Shown here: piece by piece, positions 11,989-24,730 of the stretch | Numbering within the stretch: position 1 is the first letter of the stretch | Layout: each line of letters starts with the position of its first letter | Origin: Neelides folsomi | Taxonomy: Eukaryota > Arthropoda > Collembola > Neelipleona > Neelidae | DNA: 64,000 bases | Direction of reading: 5' to 3' | Assembly (NCBI GenBank): GCA_034687125.1 | Contig: JAQGBZ010000277.1 | Location: 1 to 64,000 of the forward strand | Notes under the pieces: generated by a model | Told to the model about the DNA's origin: nothing | What the model saw: the letters and a program-made list of their open reading frames with translations, nothing else | Databases searched by the model: none | Made by a program: the position numbers and the translations under genes

Positions 11989-13130
11989 GAATTGCAAAAT
12001 CGATAATTGTTTTTTATGAATTTGATTGAAAAATATTTAGTTATGAATAAATTAAACAACACGTTTAATTTTTTATACTATTGGCCTTTATTTGAAAATT
12101 TTAACATTAATGTCGATGTTGGGAATTCATGAACAAATGAACACTATCGTAAATTCAATTAACGCTGTACATCTTACTTCTTTTCATACTATAAAAACGC
12201 TCATTCGTATAATACAACATTAAATGAAAGTAATAGAATTATTTTATCTTAATTAAACTCTAAAATATTGTAATTGTGTAATATGAATATTACAAGTTAA
12301 TTACTTAATGATTAGGGATTATTCTGACATAACATCCCACTATATAAAAAGTTTCCAAATTAAATTCAAACTATACATTGTGATAGGGCAGTGTCTTAAA
12401 TCATTATGATCTAAAAATTTAGATCAATCCAATATTTTCACAACTTTTATTTTATAAAAAAGATATTGCCTAATCGCTAACAAGCATTAAACTAAATAAA
12501 TGAATAATACATGAACTAAAATATTTACTTATTAAAATACTCTTGAATAATGAATATTCAAATGTAACCTCTCTATAAGTCAAATACATATTTTATATTT
12601 TACTAAAAAATTCTATAATAATTATATTTATGTAATCTAATAAAAATAAAAATCGTATCTTCAATTAAGATTTAAATTAAAAATCTACTAAAATTAAAAT
12701 TATAAAAAGATAAAATATAATTGAAAAATCTCTACATGTAGTAGTCTTTATAATATTTGGTATCTCGTTTACTTTGAATTCTTTGAATCAAAAAAATTTT
12801 CTATATAGGAAATGAATTTATCGATTTGGTATTGGCAAAATAATTACTCTGAGTGAGACCATTACTTATATAATTATTAAAAATTTAAAGGTCTAAATGC
12901 CATTCATCAAACCTTCAATGCTTATTCATATTATTCAATCCATATCATTTTACCTCTCAATAATCTTAATGTTAAAAAACCAATTACTCCACTTGATAAG
13001 AGAGACTTAAACTTAAATTTATTTCGTCTTCAAGTATTTGGATTCTATTTAGGAATATATCGTAAATAATTATAAATGCCGAGGGGGTTAATATTTACAA
13101 AGGGCCCAATAGTTAATTTCTCCTCATAGT
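11989..13130. other. Intergenic between convergent genes, very AT-rich
   Basis: More than 1.1 kb between the 3' ends of RPUSD1 and MLF. Composition is strongly AT, with many TTAATT/AATAAA strings. Neither strand has a coding-like frame, and no RNA gene or repeat unit was recognised. Confidence 0.45.
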
Positions 13131-14385
13131 TCAATATTTCTTTGATCTTTTCATAGCCCTCTGAGCTCGATCACGAGCTCTGCTCCCTGCAGAACGTCGA
13201 CTTGAAGTAGCCATTGGAGGGGCTGGAAGAGCACGAAGTGGTTCACCACTTTCTTCATTGTCGCTTGGTGGCAATTCCTCAATGGTCACCGTTGGAGCTG
13301 AGGCTGAAGCAGACGGGCGAGTTCGAGTCCTTCCATTTGATCGCGAGTGATGGTGATAAGGACTGCTCTCGAGCATCAGCGGAGTATGTGAGGAATGGGA
13401 TTGATAACCGTAAGCTCTTCGACGGAATTCCGAATCAAAAGCCTCACTCTCATCTGAAAATCAAAAGATTAATAAAATCCAAGTTTTCATAAATTATAAA
13501 ATTGTCAAAAATTGTAAAATTGATAATATTTATAAAATTGCAATATTACGTTCGTCGATATTGATTAGCTCTTCATTTTCTTCTCGCTGTCCTGTTCGCA
13601 AATTCATCTCCCGTTCACGAATGTAAGCCCGATCTCCAATATGATGGCCAATTCCCATTTTCTTAACTCCTGAACGAGTATCGGTAAGGGTTTTCCGAGT
13701 TTCCCTCACACCACCTGGAGCTTGTCTTGTTGATGATGATGCCTAAATAAATGTTTCTTTTAATACAAGCACAATTTGCAATATTATATAATACAATATA
13801 AGATTATAAATCTTATATATATTATATCACATAATAATATCGTTTTAAATATTATTTTATAATCATCTCATAAGGCATTTACCTGATACACTTGGGGTCT
13901 GCCATCAGGTCCAGAGCTGTACGACATGACAGACATTGACGAAAAGGAATGACTGTGCGGGTTATGAGCTTGTTGCATCATTTGAGACTGTGGATTAAAC
14001 TTTTGTTAATCATTTTGTTAACTTTCTACCTTAGTTTGATGAGTAATTAGTAATTACCATATCAGGGAAACCAAAACCCATTGGTCCAAGCATCGATCCT
14101 GCACCGAATGGCATTAGATTCATCGAGGGAGCTTGGTGATGAAATAATCCATCCTCTTGTGGGCCGAAAGGGCTTCTAAAGAACGAGTTCATCATTCGAT
14201 TCATCGCCCTCGAGTGTGACCTACATTTGATACATTCGATTATTGATTTAAATCATAAAATAGGGAAATAAAAGGGCGTTAATTAAAGGTGTGTTATAAT
14301 TCTATCACTAATTAATGTAAGTAATAATTTACCCAAAAATAGGGTCACGATCCATATCTCCCATCAGAGATCCAAAGAGAGACAT
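13131..14385 (-). CDS. MLF: Myeloid leukemia factor (MLF) homologue
   Basis: MLF proteins shuttle between nucleus and cytoplasm and act in transcription control with RUNX-type factors, in protein aggregation and in stress response; no enzyme activity is known. Five exons: 14385-14333, 14220-14058, 13987-13883, 13742-13550, 13453-13131, giving 278 aa. The start MSLFGSLMGDMDRDPIF is typical of the family. It is followed by a Met/Phe/Gly-rich segment and the conserved core PDGRPQVYQASSSTRQAPGG ending RTGQREENEELINIDE. The C-terminal third is low-complexity, Ser/Arg-rich (SSRRSAGSRARDRAQR), with an acidic patch (PPSDNEESGE) and a basic end (KRSKKY). Phases agree at all junctions. Length and domain order match insect MLF. 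Confidence 0.93.
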
Positions 14386-15344
14386 TTAATATCTTTGTGT
14401 TAGTAGAAATCTGAAAAATGAAATGTCAATGTGTAAAATGATTCCTAAATTCTAATGATTAATTTTATAACCTTAAGATAGCCAATTAGTTAAATTATTA
14501 TAAAGTAAGATTAAAATCAACTTAAATATAACTTAATGATTTTAAAACGGACTGATTTTCCGAGGATTGAATTTGATGATGAAATAAAATGTGATTAAAT
14601 TATGTAATATGAGTAATGACTTTTACCTCAATGAAGTAATGTAGACAAGCTGGTTAAGTTTAATTGCAATTGTAATTTACTTCAATTGCAACCTCCCAGG
14701 TCGAGGAAAGGAATTGGAATTAACAAATTAAGAGAGAGTTTCATGCGACGTGGATGGGGAACGGAGGGATTCTGAACTCTTCCAGAAACTTCACCATAAA
14801 GAACTATCACGCATGCTGAGGTTCAAAATCAATTGCGGTAACAAGAAAATAAAGGAAAATTTCCATGCACTTCTGCACTTTATGTGCAAAATTGGAATTT
14901 TTTATATTTTTACATGAAAATTTATATAATTTACAATGTTATGCTATGCTAATTAAATGCTATCATCATCATGCTGATTACTAATCAATACCTACAATCA
15001 ACTTAATGACAATTAGAGAGTAAATGAATGTAAAACAAGAGAACGTTTAATTGCAGATCTTTTTATTCCCTATCCTTATACATACAAATACCATAAAATG
15101 ATGATTCGCATACTGAAAATGAACCATTGCTACATAGCATAGTGAGAAAAGTATTGGCTTTTAAATCAAAATATAATTATTTTAAACAAACTTTATACTT
15201 TTATATTATTTTTCAAGATAATACAAATTGAATGTTAAATTGGGAATTTTAATTTTATCAACAATGTATTTTTGGAAAAATGTTTTTAATTTTTGCCAAT
15301 TCTAGGAATCAACGTAATCTTGAAATCTTGTGAAGTGATAGTGA
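14386..15344. other. MLF promoter and 5' UTR region
   Basis: Upstream of MLF. The stretch 14650-14880 is less AT-rich (gtcgaggaaagg, gcgacgtggatggggaacgg) and is the likely promoter or a non-coding first exon. The rest to the P450 remnant is AT-rich without visible genes. Confidence 0.35.
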
Positions 15345-17158
15345 ATCCACATACAGGTTATCCCGATTTACGTGCCCCTTTAAATTCTCGTATTAAATTC
15401 CCAAAGAAAATAAGTAATGTGGCATAGGATAAGTTTTCTCCAATGACCTTCGTGTTCCTATTTAAAATGTATATATTAATAATATTAACCACTATGAATG
15501 AATTTTGGGGAACGTTATAACCATGAATCGTCGTGTCCCGATCTGTAACTCGAGGAATGATGGACTGAATGGCGAATAATTTCAAGGATTGTAGTTTCAA
15601 TGAGAGGCAATCTGTAAATATATAATTTAAATCAATATTCTTAAAAATCGTATAAAATACAATTCCAATTTAAATAATTTAATTAAATTTTTATAACGAT
15701 TCTTTATCATCTAAAATGATTTTTCGATCATGAATAATTCCGTCAATTTGATTTTGGGCATCTTCCAGACATTGCGGACTTTTTAGCATATGGAATAAAG
15801 CCCATTCAAGCTTTGTTGCTGTTGTGTCCGTCCTAGCAAGAAGTAAATCAATCAAATTGCTGCATAAAGACTTTTCTAAAATAATTATTAATTTTTATTG
15901 GGACATTTTAATATAATTTAAAATACGAGTTTGAATTACCAACATGATATAATAGGTATTAACACTATGTATACAATTATAAGCAAATTCAGTGTAGTGA
16001 TTATTAATTTTTCATAAAATGAATTTTTACAATTTTTACGTACCAGTATAATAAGGTGTACCAATATTGTTCAATAAATAAATCGATGTAATCCGGGATT
16101 TTGTTTATTTTCATCCCAGGATTTCTCCTTTCACGTATTATCCCCTAATATATTAAAAATTATAATATTAAAATCCCTTTATATTTTTAATAGACCATTA
16201 ATGGAGAATTGTGTAAGTAATAGAGAAATCGTAAAAAATATAATTTAAATAAAAAATTATTTAAAATTTCAATTAAATGTACTTACCCTGCAAAATTTCA
16301 TAATATTATTTACATGTTTTTTAAATTCTTGAAATTCAGTTGCATGTGGTATAAATCGAAGCAATGGGAATAAATATAATATTGAATTAAATGTACGATC
16401 CACAGAAACCACTTTGGAAATATTACTAACAAGTTCGACTGATTTTGGATCATGAAGAGGAAATCTCTCACCAGCTATACAACTCCATAAAAAATTTAAC
16501 ACTGGAATGGAAAAAGCTGTGTGAGCATTGAATGTTGAATTTAAAGATTTAATATGAGTAACAAATAATTCATATTCATTTATTATAAATTCGTCCAATT
16601 TGGCATTTTGTCAACTCCTCGCCAATTCTTTTAATGTTCTTTGCGAAAATGGACGAATTTCTTTCCAATATGAACCTTTACTAAAAAAGAGCCCTGAAAA
16701 TCATTATACCAATATACGCAGATTAGTTTGTTTAATAATTTAATTTTTAAATAATCCTTTGTTAATATAAAATAAAAAATAAAAACCGATTATATTTATA
16801 TGATTTTAAATGGTATTCAGTGTTTTTACTAATTATAAATAGAACATATATATTATATGAATAACTCCTCACCCTAGAGGTAATAATAATGATTTTTCGT
16901 TATATGGTTCGCCAATTCACTGTTGCTTAAAATATCTTTAGCAATTTTAATGTCGTCAACTATAACTAAAATAATTTTTTATTTTCAATTTTTAGTCGTT
17001 TACAAATGTTGTGAAATTAATCTTAAAGATCGTAAATAAATTACAACCTGCGTAATACTCTCCAAGATATACTCCAACGATTTTTCCATATTTGTCTGAA
17101 AGTTCTCCAATTAGTTCATAAATGGGTATATTTTCAAATATCTTATTTTTTTATTATT
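15345..17158 (-). pseudogene. Cytochrome P450 (CYP2-clan-like) pseudogene
   Basis: Six blocks of P450-like protein survive in the right order, separated by apparent introns, so this is a decayed duplicate rather than a processed copy. About 17155-17050: N-terminal YGKIVGVYLGEYYAG. 16960-16870: IKIAKDILSNSELANH. 16690-16270: SYWKEIRPFSQRTLKEL, then AFSIPVLNFLWSCIAGERF. 16145-16050: a helix before the I-helix. 15870-15700: the I-helix LARTDTTATKLEWAL. 15605-15358: the IPRVTDRDTTIHGYNVPQNS strand, then GENLSYATLLIFFGNL. Three faults mark it as dead. An in-frame stop (tga near 16606) interrupts the third block. The I-helix Gly before (D/E)-T-T is Arg. The heme-binding loop with its axial Cys is missing between NTKV and IGENLS. 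It may still be transcribed. Confidence 0.8.
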
Positions 17159-18398
17159 GCGGAGTTCCTTATTAACGGGAGTCTTATTGGAACTTTAGAA
17201 ATTAATGATTCCAGATTATTATATAAATCGTGTATATATTATTGTATAAATATGTATGTATAAGTTTTAGTTTTATAACTTTAAATATGATTTTACATGC
17301 ATGTTTTTTCCTTGATTTTTAATTATTGCTAAAATATGAACTATTGCTAAAACTAAACATATGAAGAAAAAATATTCTTTCATTTTAAGAATAAATTATA
17401 TTAAAACATCATATAATAAAACAAATGAACTTAAAATATTACAAACAATCCTCGTAAATGTAAGACTATTAATTATCAATAATTTATATCAAATTTTACT
17501 AATTTTTTGACCTAACGTAACATTATCTTAAATATTACTTTAATGGTTACCTATTTTTAGTAAGAATTAGACTTTGTAAGAATATTTTTATATACGAAAT
17601 AAAATTTAAAAATTGACATTTAATTATTAAAGGATAATCAGCATTAAAGATTCCCTTGAAATTTATTTGGAAAGGCACGACACACTAATGGTAATACGCA
17701 CTACTACACACTATCGGATTAAAAAATCATTTTGTATGAATCTCTAATGTGAATAAAATACAAATTACAAATTTATTCATGAGAATTATTTTGGTTTTAA
17801 AAGGGGGATATCAACAATACAATTGATCTTAAACAGGCCTTCGATTCATTAGATCGTAAACTATTAATTAGATTACAAGAAATTGGAATTAACATTAATA
17901 CTGCTTTTCTTCGTTTATCAACAATAGACAGCAATATGTTAAATTGGGTGACAATGTTTCTACCTTAATGGAAAATAAGTTTGGAGTGGTTTGTGGTTTG
18001 CAGGGTTAGAAAACAGGTCCTTTGGGAATAATTGAACAATGTGGGGACGCGGGACATTAAATATAATGTGAGTATTTTTATTCTAATTAAACTACCTTTG
18101 TGCTAATTAGACTAATTACGAATCTGAAGTTTGTTTGCATCGCTCGCTTGACTTGCAAGTTTTTTGAATAAGCCAACCTGTTAATCTTCAAACGTTAAAC
18201 TTTGTATTGTAATTCTTGTTGCTAAATGTTGAAAATTATAATTAAAAGATCAAAAATATTTTTCGCAAATAAACATTTTTTCTATTATAGTACCATTAAG
18301 TATTAATCAACCTTAAATAATAACTCTTAGATTAACATTACTAAAAATTGTAAATACTACTTATTTCTAGCCAATCATCATTAAATATATCATTTAAT
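17159..18398. other. AT-rich region upstream of the 598-aa gene
   Basis: Apart from the LINE fragment, this stretch is plain AT-rich sequence. The last 250 or so bases should hold the promoter and 5' UTR of the plus-strand gene at 18399. No promoter motif can be named with confidence. Confidence 0.4.
17795..18040 (+). mobile_element. LINE (non-LTR) reverse transcriptase fragment
   Basis: Plus-strand frames show remnants of the reverse transcriptase palm: IDLKQAFDSLDRKLL (normally DLSKAFDSVDR), then in another frame NNRQQYVKLGDNVSTL and GVVCGLQG before KTGPLG, matching the usual GVPQGSxLGPLLF. The frame shift and the loss of the PQGS motif show it is dead. Only about 250 bp remain; neither LINE end nor the catalytic (F/Y)xDD was found. 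The pattern resembles Jockey/CR1-type elements, but the clade is uncertain. Confidence 0.7.
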
Positions 18399-20958
18399 AT
18401 GGACACCGTTGATCGAAAATGGTTGAGATCAAAGTTGATGAAATCCGTCACGAATTCTCCTGAATCCAGCATAGACGACATCAGTGCTTGTTCGCTCTTA
18501 CAAATCAAAGCAACAAGGGCCAAAATGAAATTAAAGTCGTTGGCTGACGCACATTGGACCGAAGTCTTAACTGGGAAACGTAGCCGTCATCATTTGCCAC
18601 TCTACGCCAAGTTTTCATATCCAACCATTAAGACCACACAATTTCAAACAATGATGGAGGAGGATCACCAATTATTAATTATGAGACAGAAAAAATACAA
18701 GGATCGGTATAAGAGCGCAGTTGGATTTGTGGAACGACCTGCTGATTGCGAGCCTTTGACTCCGGAAGAAGCGAGAAGAAAACGGTCTAAAGACATAATT
18801 AGGAAGAATCACAAGAGATTAAGATATATTGAAAGACTCAGAGACGATAAATGGAAAAAGAGAAGAATTCGTGAACATCTTGCTGAAAGCATTGACGTCA
18901 ACAACGATTTTGTCGTTTACGAGTAAGTTAAATAATAGAGTATTAAATATTAATTATCTAATTAAATTAATTATAATTTAATGGTCTTAAAATTTTTTTT
19001 ATTCTTCATGTAAAATTCTTATATAGAGTTCAATTCCCGTACCGTGTTGCTGTAAGGCTGCAATTTTTAATGGGATCTTCAAAAGCTCAAATAACGGACA
19101 ACGATTACATGAAGGATTTGGTAATTTGACTAACATAAATTGGAATTCGACTTTTGGAATCTTAAATGCCCATTTAGAGAATTAACAATTGTGTCATGTC
19201 TATGCTATTAAAATTGTTGTCTTTTTTAATTAATTACTTTATAAATGACAGTATAACAAACTTGTGTTAAGTGAAGATGCTGAGATCTATAAACGAAGCC
19301 AAATTAGAAATAAAAATGAATTACACAGAGTGAAAAATCTCGTTCTGGATGGTTAATACTCCATTTGCAAAATTTTAAGACAAATCTTTTTTATAACAAT
19401 AAAGTTTTCTAATTTTTTTAATTTTCAGGTAAAATGGATGCTCCAGAAAGTATGGAATCTTTAGAAAATCACCCCGTTTTTCGGTAATATAATAACGAAA
19501 AGGAAAAGTTAATTATTCGATATTTGTAAAGAATAAACATATGTTGCATTTATCCATTCACTTTACGTTACGTTATATTATATTATGACATTATAACAAA
19601 TTTTCTCAATGTTTTATTATCAAGAGTTAAGTACATGTTGGATCGTATTGCAAAGACTGAAGAACATAAATTAAGCAATAAGTTTAATATCACTCCTGTA
19701 GAGCCTTATGGTAATTTTTAAAGATTAAGTTTATTTAATTTCAAGTTTACAATTAAAATTAACGATTAATATTTTTTGCCTAACTCAATGATTCTATTAT
19801 AAATTGATGTTTTAATATCTGTTTAGAATACGACTTGGGAAAGTTCTTCAGACATTTACACAAAACAGGAGAAGTTTGGAAGCCAAGTCCTGAAGAACTT
19901 CGCAAATGTCTTTTAATCCAAAAAGCGAAAAAGCTCCTCGAGCACAGACATCTCACTCACAAGGAAAAAAGTCGATTCCTTAAGAGCTTCCTAAGACTGG
20001 GAGGTCGAAAGTCAATTGTAGATTTTGAAGATGATATTTGCCCATCTAAGGATCAGGTTGATGAGGGCAATCAAGAAATTTTGATTGAACAAGAAGTGCG
20101 AGGAGAAGACGACGACGACGTCGAAGAAATTGTAGAGCCAAAATTAGATCCAAAATACTTAAGTGAAACTGACACAGAAGATGAAGCTCATGCCTTTGTT
20201 GAAGAAAAACAATTTGAGAAAGAAGTTGATAAAGTTTCAACAGCTAAACTTAAAAGATCCGTTACAATTGTTGACCTTTCCCATCCTGACGATAGTCGTA
20301 AGTTTTTTAAATATAATAATTTTAATAAATAGTAAGGTTTAATTACAATTAAGTAATTAAATAAATTGATTTTAATATGATTTTAAAATATAGCTACTGC
20401 TACTACTCATACTTATCGTCAGAGTATCGCTAAAAATATCGAAAAAGCTGATAGTTTGGAAGATATCGACATGGAGGCTGAACAGCAGGACGCCATTGCC
20501 AATATGAATATTCATCATGTTTATGATCAAATGGATAAACTCAATCGTTATGTGGAACAAAGATCAAAGAAGATTTATAAGAAGGGAAAAGACTTTAATT
20601 GGTGTCAAGCACCAACGCATGAAAAATTGGAAAAAATTGTCGCTCAGCTTCACAAAGAGTTCAAAATCGAATCTATTGCTGAATTTGAGAAATTTGTTGA
20701 CCCTGTAATTAAGAAGTATCTTGACAAAGTTGAGGTATGTTATTCATTACATTTTCAAGAACAAATTATGCACCTGTATGTAATTAATAATTAATTCATT
20801 AACATTATGCTTAAATAATAATTTTCGTTTAGGATGTGAACTTGTTCCTCAAAAACTTTACAAAAGTTAAAGAGTTGTTTGAACGAAAGCAAGAACGCGC
20901 AACTGACTTTGTCAAGGACCTTAAACTCCCTGAAAGGAAAGATAAAGATAAAATTTGA
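18399..20958 (+). CDS. Unrecognised highly charged protein, 598 aa, 8 exons
   Basis: I do not recognise this family. Eight exons join in phase: 18399-18922, 19027-19120, 19252-19351, 19429-19483, 19625-19710, 19827-20297, 20394-20734, 20833-20958. The product has no signal peptide and no membrane span. It is rich in Lys, Arg and Glu. The N-terminal third holds a strongly basic helical run (ARRKRSKDIIRKNHKRLRYI then DDKWKKRRIREH). The middle has GKFFRHLHKTGEVWKPSPEE and an acidic patch (GEDDDDVEEIVEP). The C-terminal third looks coiled-coil (YDQMDKLNRYVEQRSKKIYK, then helices to a KDKDKI end). These traits suggest a nuclear or cytoskeletal scaffold, but that is only inference. Splice sites are canonical and the frame is open throughout, so it looks like a functional gene. 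Convergent with EMC10. Confidence 0.75.
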
Positions 20959-21753
20959 TCTTCAAAACAAACAGTGCAAAATTCACAATTTCAAAAAAAT
21001 TTCCATTAATTTACCTAATCATATTGTAATTGTAAATTAAAGATAAGTAAAATTATGAAAATTCTAATGGAAATAAATAAATTGTATAATTGAAAGGTAT
21101 AATCAATGCGGTTCAACTTTTTAACGTAATTATAACTTATGACTATGAAACTATGATTCAATGACTGTAAAATTTAAAAATACCATTCATTGTATTTAAT
21201 CCAAAATTATTTCATTTTAGTATAAACGAATAACAGTATAGAATTAAAGATGTTTCTATTCAAACCATTTTTTTCCATTTTTACACACACATACCTATTA
21301 AAAATTATACCAAGTGGGCCATTTGAATAAAGTTACAACAAAGAGGATAACATAACATTACAATACAAAATCTACTTACTTAATTACAACAGGTATTCCT
21401 AGTACAATTAGATAATTACATTTAAGTATTAACTCAAGTAAAGTTGTAAAAATGTAATTTATAGATAAATTAAAAATTCACTTAATTGACATTCACATTA
21501 TACAATTTTAAAGGAAGCAAATGGCTCAAATAAATATTATTTCATAACGCTGTATTCGAAAGAAGTCAAGCAAAAGAATTCTTAACTTTTTTTTAAATTT
21601 CAACACTATACTACAAAACAAAAAGTCTTCTAATTCTAATAAATATAACGTATGACGAATAATATATAAAAATTTCACAGGTTCTATAATAAATCTAAAA
21701 GGAGTGACTAATTGAAAAACAAAACAATTACCGTTAACGAATTACATAATAAT
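20959..21753. other. Intergenic between convergent genes
   Basis: About 800 bases of AT-rich DNA between the 3' ends of the 598-aa gene and EMC10. An AATAAATAAATTG string near 21071 may serve as the poly(A) signal of the former. No other feature seen. Confidence 0.4.
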
Positions 21754-23005
21754 TTATCTTCCACCTTCTTCGGGGTTCGATGCTCCAGATAGAAGTACAA
21801 GAAGAGCAATCGGGATAATGTACATCCACTAAAATAGAAATAGTTTAAACGTTTATTCAATAATTCAAATGTTTCAAAATGAAACATAAATTAGTTTAAA
21901 CTTTAATTTAAAAATTAAACTGTTGTAAGAACATAAATATGAAAAATGAAATTTTATCTAATTGTGTTTACGTATTTCGCGAGGAATGATCGGTTATCTT
22001 GAGTGTTGTCCCCACGTTCTTTTGACATTCTTTCCATTTCGAGTTTCTCAAGGTATGGTGCAGTATCAGGACTAAAATATTAATGAGATTTATTATAATA
22101 GGGAAAAATTAAATTTTTAGTTAAGATTTCATTGATATCTTACAGAGGCCCTGGTTCTCCGTGATGGACGAGAACTGTTGTGTTGAACCTTTGTGGTGGT
22201 GGTCGGCCTGAACCAAGAACATGAGGAACAGTGAAGAAATCATTTCGACTCATTGCATAAGAAATGGCGTAGATTTCTCCAGAAGGATTCAAATGGATTA
22301 TGAACATATCTGAAAGTCCGGATTCTAAAAGATTTCTCTGCAAGAAAAATGCATAATGTGTTTTAACTTTGTTTTTTTACACTTACTGTAGATTTTATAG
22401 TGTATAGTATTTATATTTGACTTTAAAATAGTGTGAGTACTTACAGCTGGAACAAATGATTTAAATGTTTTCTCTCCGTTGCTCAATTTAACTGAAAGCT
22501 TCAAAAAATAATACCCGTCTTTGTTTTGTAAATCCTATATTGAAAATAATCAAACTGTTAATTCCGGCTTTAGTATTTAATTCTCTGTAGATTACTTGTT
22601 CAAATCCTTAAAAATATTTACATTAACCGTAAATTGTAACTAAAAACCCAAGCTCACTTGTAATGTATTGAGATCATTAAGAGTTAAGTCTTTTTGTTCT
22701 GAAGTGAATTTTGGTCCCTTAAAACTTCTAATCAATATTGACCCACGAGGAATCATTTCTTCTTCTTTCCTCTCAAGACCGAACGAGTGAGACAAGCGGA
22801 TTGCGACTTCAGGGTTGTCAAAAAAATCATGATCATCCTATCAAATCATAATTAACATATTTTATGCACACAAAATATCGGATACTCTATTCCATTAAAT
22901 TTATTTTGGATTTATTGAATTAATTTAATTTTCACTTACCATACACGATGAAAAAGAAAACAAGAAGATAAAGGATACTACAAATAAACTAATATAAATA
23001 TTCAT
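21754..23005 (-). CDS. EMC10: ER membrane protein complex subunit 10 (EMC10)
   Basis: Lumenal-side subunit of the EMC insertase, which places tail-anchored and multi-pass proteins in the ER membrane. Six exons: 23005-22940, 22837-22658, 22534-22445, 22337-22144, 22071-21972, 21828-21754, giving 234 aa. It begins with a signal peptide (MNIYISLFVVSFIFLFSF). A beta-rich lumenal domain follows: IRLSHSFG, KDGYYFLKLSVKLSNG and SMSR-like SYAMSRNDF. The end is the strongly conserved juxtamembrane and membrane part, YLEKLEMERMSKERGD, then SFLAKYWMYIIPIALLVLLSGA and a short Gly-rich tail, as in the membrane-bound human isoform. It is divergent from MITD1 with 577 bases between the start codons. Confidence 0.95.
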
Positions 23006-23582
23006 CTTGTAATTTACAATATATATACAGTAATGAAATAAAACGAAATTAATTCCAGTTTTATAAACACGGTTAAAACTCGTCAATTAATTCTCAATTA
23101 AAAGAATGAAGAAAATGATTTTCCTTCAACTTCAATCTCTTCACAGATTTTCAACTTCTCATTATTTAGACAGATTCTAATTCATAGTTTCCGTTTATCC
23201 CAGATGATAATTTCCTACACGTGAGATGAGTGTTCAAGTCCAGCAAGGAAATTAATCACAAGAAAGACTCAAAACTCACTTCCCAAAATCATCATTTAAT
23301 TTTATTATCGAATCCACTATAGTATTTATTGCTGATTTTGCTTTACCTATGTACGGATATAACGTATTTTTTTAATAAATTAAATGAGTAATATAGTTAA
23401 TAATTAATAGAATATTTTAAACTTTACGCAAGTCGTACCATTTATAATTTTCACAAATGGTAAACAAACAAGAAATCTTTTTATGCAAAGAAAAGTAACA
23501 GAAATTTTTATAGTCAATGAGAGGCTCAAATCATACCTTTATAATATTGTGGTAAATAAGCAATTAGTGTTCTGTGCATGCA
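23006..23582. promoter_or_regulatory. Divergent promoter interval EMC10 / MITD1
   Basis: 577 bases between two start codons on opposite strands. 23095-23285 is a little richer in C and T near EMC10; the remainder is AT-rich. No specific factor site can be assigned. Confidence 0.35.
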
Positions 23583-24730
23583 ATGGAAGGAATTAATTAT
23601 GCTTCGTCGATACTTATAAGGTTAAAAATTTTAAGGATACACCTAAACTTATTTTGTAAACGAGTAATATCACTATCCAAATCATTATAAAAATGATAAC
23701 AATGAATTGTTTATTATTGTTTTAGAGCTGTCGAATATGAAAAATCAAGCAGATTCACCGAAGCTCTTCTTTGCTATCAAGAAGGCATTCAAATTTTATT
23801 GTCATCTCTTAAAACAATCGAGGAATCAAAAAGAGATAAACTCAAAGTGTCAATTAAAGGTCACTCATATACAAAATGTCAGATTACTCTAATTTATAGA
23901 ATATATTTTAAATGTATTTTGAATCCACAGAGTATATGGAACGAGCAGAGAAAATTAAAACATTGATAGAGTCATTAAAAGCTTCTGGGAAGTTCAGAGA
24001 GCAAAAACAAATAAAAGAGAATTCAACTGGTAATTAAACTCCTTCACATTTAATTAATCAAATTAAACAACTAACTATTGTCTTTGTTTCCCTTTATAGG
24101 ATTCTCTTATGAATATGTGTTCAAGGAATTCTTTGACCATCACGTACACCAAATAGAGGTTGAAGATCCTTACATTCGATCGCCTCATCAAGTATTAACT
24201 ACATTTTTAATAAACCTAAATCTCTTTATTATTTAAACAAATACCCTATTCAATGATCTTAAATATCTATTATTTTTTGATTAGTGTGATAATTTCCTTC
24301 GGTTTGTTGAAACAGCCATAAGATTTTGTCCCAACTTAAAGATTATTTATTTAAAAACTGGAAAAGATACAAATCCTGAAGAACAAGAGAAACGACTTAA
24401 TAAAATTTCTACATCGATTCATACAAGCAAGAACATTACACTCAAAATCGAATATTCTGATTTCCACGATAGAGAAATAAGGTTATCTTCGTGAATCTTT
24501 GAGTTAACTTAAATATAATCCAATAAAAAGCATTTGATCATTAATCTCAATTAATCAATAATTTCAATTACAGATTGGACAACGGCTGGGTTGTTAAAAT
24601 AGGACGCGGACTGGACTATTTCAAACCATGCGAAAAATTCTCATTGGGTTGGAATGATTTTTACTTTCGCCAATGCAAAGAAACAACAATTGACGTCTTC
24701 CATAAAAAAGAACTTGCGAAACTTCATTGA
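23583..24730 (+). CDS. MITD1: MIT domain-containing protein 1 (MITD1)
   Basis: Binds ESCRT-III tails through its MIT domain and membranes through a PLD-like C-terminal domain; in animals it acts at the midbody in the last step of cytokinesis. Six exons: 23583-23620, 23726-23859, 23931-24029, 24100-24191, 24285-24481, 24574-24730, giving 238 aa (human 249). The short first exon encodes MEGINYASSILIR and joins AVEYEKSSRFTEALLCYQEG, the first MIT helices. Conserved stretches are [60 protein letters not shown] and the end ETTIDVFHKKEL. The start is chosen because only this exon supplies the missing two bases in phase. Confidence 0.95.

Noticed and set aside
17795-18040. Possible working reverse transcriptase gene
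   Set aside because: Only about 250 bases remain, in two frames, with the core motif ruined and no ends; it is a fossil LINE fragment.
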